Below, piece after piece: positions 55,784 to 64,000 of a stretch of 64,000 nucleotides of DNA (position 1 is its first letter; each line of letters opens with the position of its first letter). This stretch comes from Chalciporus piperatus (Eukaryota > Basidiomycota > Agaricomycetes > Boletales > Boletaceae). The DNA is taken from positions 248,001 through 312,000 of the forward strand of contig JBBPTG010000012.1 in the NCBI GenBank assembly GCA_038093975.1. Reading direction: 5' to 3'. The position numbers and the translations under genes were made by a program. The notes beneath the pieces are model-generated. The model was not told the origin of the DNA. It worked only from the letters and a program-made list of their open reading frames with translations, and searched no databases.

Positions 55784-55857
55784 TGGCGCAGTGGAAAGAA
55801 CTGCAAACGGACTGAGATGCAACAAGTCCAGTCAGTCTCGTATAGTGGTCTCAGTAT
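55784..55857 (+). other. Two tRNA A-box-like motifs in a 3' flank
   Basis: TGGCGCAGTGG at 55784-55794 equals the A-box (D-arm) of eukaryotic tRNA genes, and GTATAGTGGTCTCAGTAT at 55840-55857 resembles the D-arm of tRNA-Asp. Between and after them no full cloverleaf can be drawn: no matching acceptor or T-arm. A (TTTA)-type run (55751-55766) lies just upstream. The stretch sits between two convergent genes. It could be a tRNA-derived remnant or chance. Confidence 0.3.
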
Positions 55858-55917
55858 GGGTTGTGAATTGTTATTGTCCAATGCAATGAAAACAGGTCCA
55901 CACAAAATATGGCAGGT

Positions 55918-58761
55918 TCAATCGACACGAATCGCGCCATACAGTCTACGTACTGCCCAATATGATGCGAGGAACCCAATTGTTCCTGGAAACAATAAGT
56001 TACGAGGAGATGGGTTACCAAGTTGGAAGGAGACATACCAGTGACGAGGAAATCAAAGAGACAGAGGAGGAATAAGTAACCCAAATACAAGGCAACGCTG
56101 GTGAAAGAACCGAGGGAGAGACGCGAGGCCCAGTAGAACAGACCGTAAAGGAAGAGCCAAAATGCGCTCCCTCCACCGGTCAGGAATGCACGCCAGTGCC
56201 AACTGCAAGATGGCTCCGTTGATGATATATAGCGAGGAGGGATAGAGGGACGTACCGATATTCCTCTGCACATAACATGAAGTACGTGAAGAGTATGGTG
56301 ACTGTTCCGGTCGTCAATGCAACCACCCCCGCTGTGAGCGTTAAGAAACCAAATGCATAGTACGCGCGTGAAGCAAAGAGGCTCGACATGATAAAGTACA
56401 ACTCGACGAATGCAGCGCCTGATAGTGTTTCAACATTAAGTGACATGTCAAACTTAGGAATGGTGTAACACTCACCGAATGGCAGGATTCCAGCAAGTAG
56501 AGCAGATGCCTGTATGCACAGAATTCACATATAGTCGCGGATAAATTATCATGTAACTTACCCAAGGTTGGAGGTAGCGCGGTGCAGGCGGAATTTGTCG
56601 TGGGATCTGGTTTACTCTAACAGGATGTGACACGCCCTGTGTTTTCCCAGTAAGCCAACCAAACAACTGCAGGTGAATAGGCTACAGACCCCTTGTCGCG
56701 AGCCGATGTAGGATCCGATCGCCGACAATGGTGCTGATATCCCAAACCATAACAGAACGATGAGGAGCATAGTGGCTGTATCGAAGGTTTGCAGCGTTCA
56801 GGAACGAAACAAAAAGATACATACTGAAGGGGACTGCTCCTGAGGATCCTGCAACCCAAAGGAAGAAGTTGAGCAGGAAAAGGACGACGAAAACCAGCCT
56901 ACACCCTGCTTTCAACAAGCGATGAATTGTAAAAGATGAACCAAAACATACGTCGGCAAGACTGTGGCGGTCACAAAGGCGTTCTTTCTACGGTTGACAC
57001 CACCGAGGGACGCATATATACGGCTGGAGTAATAACCGCCAATTCTGAAGTCCAATCAATTGGTGAGTCGGCGGATAGACGAAGCTCAACGAAGTTTACT
57101 TGCCCGCCAAAGAATGACCAACACACCATCATTACTGTCGCTAGCGATCCACGGTTGGATGGCGATAGGAAGCCCAGCAATGCAAAAACTGTCCAGAAAA
57201 ACGTGAATGCCTGAGCCAACGAGAACGTGGAAGAACTTACCAAGAGTGACTGAGCACATTGCACATAGTTGAGCACCGTTACCAGTCATGACGGCTAGGA
57301 GCATTGGGAAGCGGGGTGCGCGGAATACCTCTCCATGTACAAGTTTCCAACCCCAATCCTCCTGGACATCCTCCTGTTGAAAGAGTAACATTAGATTGCA
57401 TGCAAGTGACGGATAGCACGAAGCGCACGCTCAGATCGATGGCGTTGTAGCGGGAGATCTACAAACCAATATTATAAGGTTAGATTGTTTGGAGCGGATG
57501 AACACCTACATCTCTCGATACAGTGCGAAGAAGAACGATTGCCACCATGACGCAAAGGAAAATAACGATCACGAGCGAGTTTATGATACTGAACCAGTGT
57601 ATCCGGGGGTCGAAAATATGCAGGTAGTTATCCCAGCGAGTTGCCTAAATAACATTGGGTGAGCTCCGAAACATGAAGGCTGACTAGGAATTACCCAAGG
57701 GGTATCTGATTCCTAACAAGGAGAATAAGAATTCATTTCAATTCGGGGGAAAACGGGGGTATCATACATTCCAGGTAACCCGGTAAGTGTAACGGACCAT
57801 TGTTTCTTGGGTCTCTGAGAGCAAAAGTGGTTGGATATCAGCGTCACAGTCAAGTCTACCGGTATCTTCTTGCGAGCCACCGCGGCTGAGATAAATAGCT
57901 CAGAGAGGCGAGGACAGCCTCGGGCTAGCTACTCACCTTGATGGCCATACTAGAACACCAACAATCCGATAGACACTTGGGTCTCGCTGGTGGTACCTAT
58001 TTCCGTGTCAGTCTACACTATGCGAGTGTGCACGCCACAAACCTCAAGACAATATCATAGTGGTTGTTCAGATAAGGTGTTTCAGTGTCGTCATCGCCGA
58101 GGTTGAAGCCCATGTCAAAGAAGAGCTCTCCCGTCTTCATGTCTCTCTTCATCTCTGCCCCCGGCAAGCCGTCGACAAGCCAGTTGAGGGCATAGTCCTC
58201 CCGTATGCGGTCATTGATGAACTTTGCGTCTTGCGGTGGTACATGTTGTGTGCAGAGGGTGCGGCATGTGCCATTGTCCTCTAGCATTTTAATCTAGCAG
58301 ACATACTCAGGCGAAGAAACAATAGATAAAGCTTGTCAGTACGAACGTCATATGGAGAGTTGAATATTCGGTCCCCGAACAGAATGGAACCCAAAGACTC
58401 CGGCTGGCTCTTTGGACCACCATCAGGTTCACAGAAATGGAAAGCAGGGTTGTAATAGTCATCTTATGTTTGACAGTTAGTGGGAGATTGAACGCGTATT
58501 AGTTCAGAACGCGCGTACAGTTGATCAGGGATTTCTGAAGTAAGGGATCACGTCAATGACACCATCTAGACCAACAATACAGCGTACTAGTTTCGAGTCC
58601 TCCTTTCCCGATAGCATCGGAGTGAGAGCATTGACGAAGAGGTCTACTTGTTCCCCTTGCTCGAAGCTGTGGGGTGCTGCACCAGGCAAATAGAATGCAT
58701 TGACGCTGGCCAAGGAGAACAACAAGGTACTGCCCAGGATGCAGTTATGCCATTCCTTCAT
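55918..58761 (-). CDS. Transmembrane 9 / nonaspanin (TMN/EMP70 family)
   Basis: A nine-helix endosome/Golgi membrane protein. MKEWHNCILGSTLLFSLASVNA is a signal peptide, followed by FYLPGAAPHSFEQGEQVDLFVNAL, the conserved N-terminal box. HFCEPDGGPKSQPESLGSILFGDR and MLEDNGTCRTLC belong to the lumenal domain. The membrane part includes EDVQEDWGWKLVHGEVFRAPRFPM, MLLAVMTGNGAQL and repeated hydrophobic helices up to SLGSFTSVALYLGYLFLLCLFDFLVTG. The last exon gives TIGFLASYWAVRRLYGAIRVD; a C-terminal KxD-type sorting signal is replaced by RVD. Fourteen or so short introns. All family landmarks are found; exact internal junctions were not all verified. Confidence 0.88.
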
Positions 58762-59165
58762 GCTGAATGGATACGGGCAGAGACGAAGAAGAGCTTGATG
58801 TAATATGTACCCAGCTAGATGTCGAGTTAAACGGCAATGTACCTATAGTTGTACAAGCCACGAAACAATTAAAACAATTAAATAAATTAATTCGACGCGC
58901 AGCGTACCCTCGTAGCTCGACATTCTGCTCGTGTTCACGAAACAATCACAACAACATATATTTACACAACTTCGAGCAGTGAGGTACATACTACAATGAG
59001 CTAAAAAGCGAAAAAAGGCACAAAAAAGCGGTCAAGTAGTGCCAAATCAAACACGAGACTGGGAGAGTAATGGACAAGGCGAGAATCAGTGTGACAAGAA
59101 GCAGAAAAAGGTAGGATGAAGTACTGTGTCATAGAGACAAGACATGGAGGAGGGATGAGTAACTA
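58762..59165. other. Intergenic: 5' flank of nonaspanin gene, 3' flank of transposase-like gene
   Basis: About 400 bp. An AT-rich tract with AATTAAA-type repeats lies at 58861-58892. No target-site duplication or terminal inverted repeat could be assigned, since the other end of the neighbouring element is outside the window. Confidence 0.45.
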
Positions 59166-62100
59166 CTAAGCATTGAGCCTGAGTAAGGAGAGGATGACTG
59201 TGAGTCGAGCACAACCTGAGTACGAATGAAAACATACTTTCGTCGCTTTGAAATGAGGATTGGACACTTCTCGACACCCCATCGCCCCTTGCACTCAGTG
59301 CTGAAGCAGTGCGTACACGTTCGGCGCCTCGGAGTGTTCTTTGACGAAGTTGTTGCGTCATCTCCGTCCGTGGGCTCAGCTCGAGCGAGTGCGCGTTTTT
59401 TCGAGTTAGAGTGTGCAGGGGGGTCCGGTTTGTCACCATACTGGAACTGGAGTGCAGATTGGGCGAATTGATGGTCAGTGAGAGCTTTGTTGACTTGCCA
59501 GCGAGTGGCAGCGTCCGTTTCATTTGCCGACCCGGAAGTGGCTGCACGCTGTGGTGGAGCTGCAATGCTGTCGAAGAGAAGCTGTGGGAGTGTGCTGGAT
59601 ACCGAGGATGGAAGTCCAGTTTGATTCGTGAGGAGGTTTCGGATGGTTCTGGTATGCTGCGAGCTGAGGTTGGTAGAGGCTTTCTCGTTCGTGAAGTCGA
59701 GCCATGACTTGTAATAGGTCCTGAGCTGCTCGGGAATCTACAGCAATTTGTGTTCGAGTTAGTAAGTCCTCTGACTGGTGTCAAATGGGTGAACACACCT
59801 TGTAGAAAATTGTCTTCCCCTCTGCATGAGCATTGAAATCCGAGGCAAGGGTCTCGAAATCAGGACCATCCGATGTTGAACTCCGTGAGAAGATATAGAG
59901 TTGGAACAAGGCACGTTCAGCGCGGGTGTGAATGGGCATGACCGCAAATCGAGTGCCTTGCCGAAGGCTCAAAAACGAGTGTAGAGGCTTCTGTTCACGC
60001 GCGAAAGCCCCGCTGTAGGGAAGCATCTGATACTGTGCTTGAGTGGTGTCGTCCAGTGGCAGGACACCAAACGGCTCTTTTGTGCGATCGTAGTTGTCAC
60101 CGTTGACCCACTTTTCGAACCCAGCAAGTGAGTCTTCAGTGGTTTGTTCAAGCAGTGTCGCAACACGATTCTTGAGTTTGACGTCGAAATGACCAATGTA
60201 GGGCTGGCCAGTGCGATTTACTGTCCCAACCTGGATACCAGACAAAAGCTAGAGTAATTTAAGTTTCAGATACAAGTAGCACACACCTGCATGTTGTGCT
60301 TGACTGAAAAATCGAGCGCAAAGTTGACTGCCCGTTGCTCGGAAGCATTGAAGGATGGAAAGTGTCGGATGATGCTCTGGTGCACACCCCCCTCAAGATC
60401 ATTTGTTCCACGGCAGCAACGATAGAGCTTGAGGCCATCTTTGTCCTTGCCAATTTCAAAGTACAGAGAGATTCCTGGTGGATCTGAGTAATAACCTCCT
60501 CGTAGATTCTCCAGGATGTTCTTGGTTATGTCCCATGCTGCCTCATTGAACAGAGGCTGGCCAGTTGTTGAATCGATCAGTGGTCCAAATGTTTTCAACA
60601 CTGCTGCAACACGGCTGAATAAGATTTCGGGTCCAGGCACATAACGGCGGACTCGTGTGAGCACCCATCTGGGTGCTGACATCAGCTTGGCCTCATAGGT
60701 TGTCTTCTTGGTCTCCAAGACTGTCCTGACGGCCTGCTGGTCAGTGGGATCAGTGAGGAAAATTGCTGCACTGAGAGCTCGAACGAATGGGCGCCGCAGT
60801 CCATGGTGGAGAGAAATGGGAAATTGATGGAAAAGGTGCCAGATGTCACCAACAACTGATGACCGCATAAGTTGAAGGACTGTTGGATCGAGCTGTAAAA
60901 CTGCAAGAATGAGATCACAAATTGCCTTGTGGGCTTCTGGGTTGCGCTCGGCCTGGTTAGGATTTTGTTCAGTGACAACATTCCCACCTTGCTCCAGGTC
61001 ATCCCGTGAAGACAGAAATGCCCTTCCCTCCAAAAAGTCAACTGGATCTGGCTGCTCGAAATTGTCGAGGTCAAGGGAGGAAGGAGGATGTGAAATGTCA
61101 GGCCCCATGAAGAGCATGCCTTGAGGGCGAAGCTCATGGGAAGCTCGTGTTCGAAGAGATGACAGGTTACATAGCATTGAAAATGGAACAGGTCCAAAGG
61201 CAGATAAAGGAGTAGGCTGCCGGGATTCGACAAGAGTAGGAGAGATGAGGTAGGCTGGGACAATTACTTGCTGAACAATGATGACAGTGCGAGATTTGAT
61301 GACATTGACTCCCTTGAATGTGGCAGGCCTGTCAAGTGAGATCATGCCATGCACAAGCTCGCGTCCATCTGGAGCAAACATGGTCACTGAAGTTCCTCCT
61401 GGAGTATTGGATTCAACCAGTTGAGGACAGTCAGTGGTGGTGAGGACCTCGTAAATGTGCCATGCAGCATACACATGCAATGCTGCATAAGCAACAAACA
61501 CAGGCTTCAAGGACTTCTCTACCCAATCTTGGCTGATGCAGACCTCAGGATTCTGCACAAAGCGCTTTCGAAGGATAGAAGCACATAGTGAAACCAGGGA
61601 CATGCTGCCACTGAATGGAAGGGGCAAGTGGTTCTTGATCAGGTTGAAGAGCTCAACATGGCCCAGAAATGGTCCAGTTGAGTTGGGGGTACAATCACCA
61701 TGCAGCCGCTTGAAGTTGACTCTGACATCCACACCAACCTTCTTATAGACCTCTGAGCATAGGAAGGTCTGTAGTGCATGTGGGAGAGTGATGTACCCAT
61801 CATGCATGAAGGAATGGGTCTAGTAAGAAATGGTCAACTCAATGTACAACATTCTTCAACATCACAGGCATACACACCTGAATCAGATAGACTGTCTTCT
61901 GATATGCAACCTCAATGACAGCAACACGCCCAGAGAGTCCTGTTGAGATCTGCACTGGAAACTGAAGCCCAAAGCCAATCACGACAGGGGTTGCATCAGT
62001 GTGGTGATTCATGATGACGTTGAACTGCAAGTTCACTTGTTGAGCTGTGGTGAGCTGAACCACCCTCCAGTTTGAGGGTAGCATTAGCTCCTCGTAAGAT

Positions 62101-64000
62101 GTCGTAGAGCTGGGGGGAATAACATCATTCATGAGAGAGGGGAAGATGGACAGCAGCTTGTCTCGATCTGCTCTGACGTTGTCCGTGTATACAACTCGTG
62201 GAGGTGAGTGACCATAAGCCTGAAGGGAGGGAAGGATTGACTGCATCACAGGGGCCCAGCCATCTTGTGCCTTTGAAAGAGTGAATGTCATGCCCCGGAT
62301 CTCACTGTATTCATTGATGAAGGTATGAAGGGCTGTGAACACTGGAACTCCACCCTTCTTGCAGATTCGTTTGGCAATCTAGGACCTGGTTAGAATGCTT
62401 GGATGACATGCAGGCTGACTACCAGGAGCTCACCTTGAATGTATGATCATGCTTGAGAATAGTTGCAGGTCGAGAGCAAATCACCTGTTGTAGCTCAGGG
62501 GTTTCTTCTTCAACCATCATGTTGTAAAAGTGATTGAAGTATTGTGCACTTGGAACAAAGCCCGCATACCCATTGCGATCTCCAAACTCCCCAAAGGAGG
62601 CGGTGGTCGAGTTTGACCAGCAGTGGGTGAGTGTGCCTTTACGATTGGCAGCAAGGAGCTCCAGAAACTGGCATCGGAGCTGATCATAGCGACGATAGTG
62701 AAGCGTCTGGACCATCGTTGTGAAGACCTTTGGACCCAGACCAATTCGTGATGACTCTCGAAGGAGTGCCACCAGACGATCGGTTAGCCCAGAGCGGTAT
62801 GTGAGACGGAAGGTGAACTGATCTGCAATCACCCTTGGGAGTGCAGTGAGCAGTGATGGACTCCAACTCTGGTAGTTGCGGCGACACTGAGAGTGGGGAC
62901 AGATGTATCGATAGCCAATGAGGTAAACACATTGATCGATGTCGACGGTGCGGCGTGGGCTGTCCGCAAAGCCATGCTTGGATAGGTATACTCGTGCAGT
63001 CTTCGTGCCTGACCTACCTGCAGCCAGACAGGCAGGGCAGGGGATCTTGTCAACGAAGAGATGGGGAAGCCAGACAAAGAATCGAGGTCGGTGAAATGTG
63101 GCAGCAGATGAGCCATCATATGATGAGCGAGCAGCAAGGAATTGGCTTTCTCCGCCATCATAAAACGAGTATCTATCGTAACATGATGGCATGTGGGACC
63201 GGTTCTGTTTGATTTCACGGACGAGCTGGTCGCGAACACGAAGGTACTCGGCCTTCAGCCAAAGTGGCATTGTCGATCGGAACTGCGAGGGCTTTGATGA
63301 AGCAGCATTGGCAGCTGCTGTCTCCGTGGACATGGGCTCTCGGTCAGGTTCATCATCGGGACTCATTCTAAATTCATTCTCTACTTCAGGGTCCTCTTCT
63401 CCCTCAGGCTCTTCCTCCTCGTCATCCTTTTCCTCTGTGATACTCTGCAAAGTGGCCGTCAAGTCTGACCCATATGGGTTGTCGACCTGTGGAGCTGCCC
63501 ATTGACGCACAGCCTGAGGCAGCGAGCTGGCCTCGGGCAGACCTCCGACATCTGCCGGGGGCAGTTTCTCACCCAATGATGAGGTCTCGATGACGACGGG
63601 AGCGGTTTCCTGTGGCGATGAGGCATCGGCAGCATAAGGGAGGTCGATATCTGTGATGGTAGGTTCAATGTCGGAGTCTGTGTGAGTCAGATCGACAACA
63701 TCGGCATGTGCGGATGGGTCGTCTGTGCTCGGATGGACAGGGGATGGGTGGCGAACCTCGCCGTGCACGATCGGGGGGGAATCGGCTGAGTTCTTTTGTG
63801 TTTCGGGTTTCTCGTGGATCTCTGGATGTCATTCCAAGTCAGTCATCAAAATCAACTGTCGGACAAGCTGGGAGTACTCACGATGTGCGGCAGGACCACC
63901 CTCACCCTGTTTTGCAGCTGGCTCAGCTGCTGTGTGATCTACAGCCTCCTTTGGACCCTCCGAGCGATTGTTTCCGGCGCGAGGAACAGACTGGGCGGGT
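59166..64000 (-). CDS. Transposase-like DDE protein with degenerate 3'-5' exonuclease fold (partial, 5' end beyond window)
   Basis: The gene enters from the right edge and has at least seven exons: 63882-64000, 62434-63821, 61878-62378, 60287-61819, 59799-60249, 59238-59737 and probably 59166-59178. About 1,500 residues lie in the window. The acidic N-terminal part precedes a zinc-type region (PCPACLAAGRSG, CPHSQC) with VWLPHLFVDKIPCP, YLIGYRYICP and LTYRSGLTDRLVALL; this resembles DUF6729 proteins of Agaricomycetes. LKHDHTFK (62434-62460) and YTDNVRAD (about 62189) look like the first two Asp of a DDE core. Then PVVIGFGLQFPV, KKVGVDVRVNFKRL and YAALHVYAAWHIYEVL follow a WRN-type exonuclease fold with its acids replaced. 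The C-terminus has CTHCFSTECKGRWG. No stop or frameshift interrupts it. Exons are longer than in neighbouring genes. Confidence 0.7.

Overview
The window is nuclear DNA of a filamentous basidiomycete, most likely an Agaricomycete. Genes are dense and sit on both strands. Nearly all are split by short GT-AG introns of about 45-60 bp. Protein content is fungal throughout: DASH subunit Duo1, Atg6, Atg27, Hsp12/Hsp9, a Bli-3-like flavin-fold protein, Kre9/Knh1-like secreted proteins and an Mmc1-like mitochondrial protein. There is no rRNA, confident tRNA or prokaryotic operon. Species cannot be fixed from the sequence. Gene models were spliced by eye, using reading frame, splice sites and family conservation; start codons and some junctions may shift by a few codons.

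Layout. 0-10 kb: RraA-fold aldolase-like gene (-), VanZ-like membrane protein (+), Mmc1-like mitochondrial protein (-), DNA polymerase kappa (-), single-exon caspase-like protein (-). 10-24 kb, mostly +: ATG6/Beclin, glutamate-cysteine ligase, ATP synthase delta, a large AlkB-like dioxygenase, a low-complexity membrane protein with a coding minisatellite, a Bli-3-like protein. 24-37 kb: TBC RabGAP (-), allantoinase (+), class III aminotransferase (+), secretory/membrane RING-H2 ligase (+), Hsp12 (+), ataxin-3-type Josephin deubiquitinase (-), ATG27 (+). 37-46 kb: RNase H1 N-terminal-domain protein (+), DUO1 (-), Kre9-like secreted protein (+), SnoaL-like protein (-), then about 3 kb with no confident gene. 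46-59 kb: mitochondrial tyrosyl-tRNA synthetase (-) divergent from tRNA-guanine transglycosylase (+), DEAD-box helicase Dbp10 (-), a second Kre9-like protein (+), Smr-domain protein (+), TM9/nonaspanin (-). 59-64 kb: a transposase-like gene (-) that runs off the right edge, with a DDE-like core followed by a 3'-5' exonuclease fold whose catalytic residues are substituted.

Most of the window is ordinary housekeeping sequence. Recurrent themes are autophagy and proteostasis (Atg6, Atg27, Josephin, RING), nucleic-acid repair (Pol kappa, AlkB-like), mitochondrial function, and tRNA biology (TyrRS next to TGT, which modifies tRNA-Tyr among others). The least ordinary loci are the transposase/dead-exonuclease fusion at the right end, the intronless caspase-like gene, the RNase H1 N-terminal domain on a long disordered protein with a C-terminal hydrophobic segment, and the TyrRS/TGT divergent pair.
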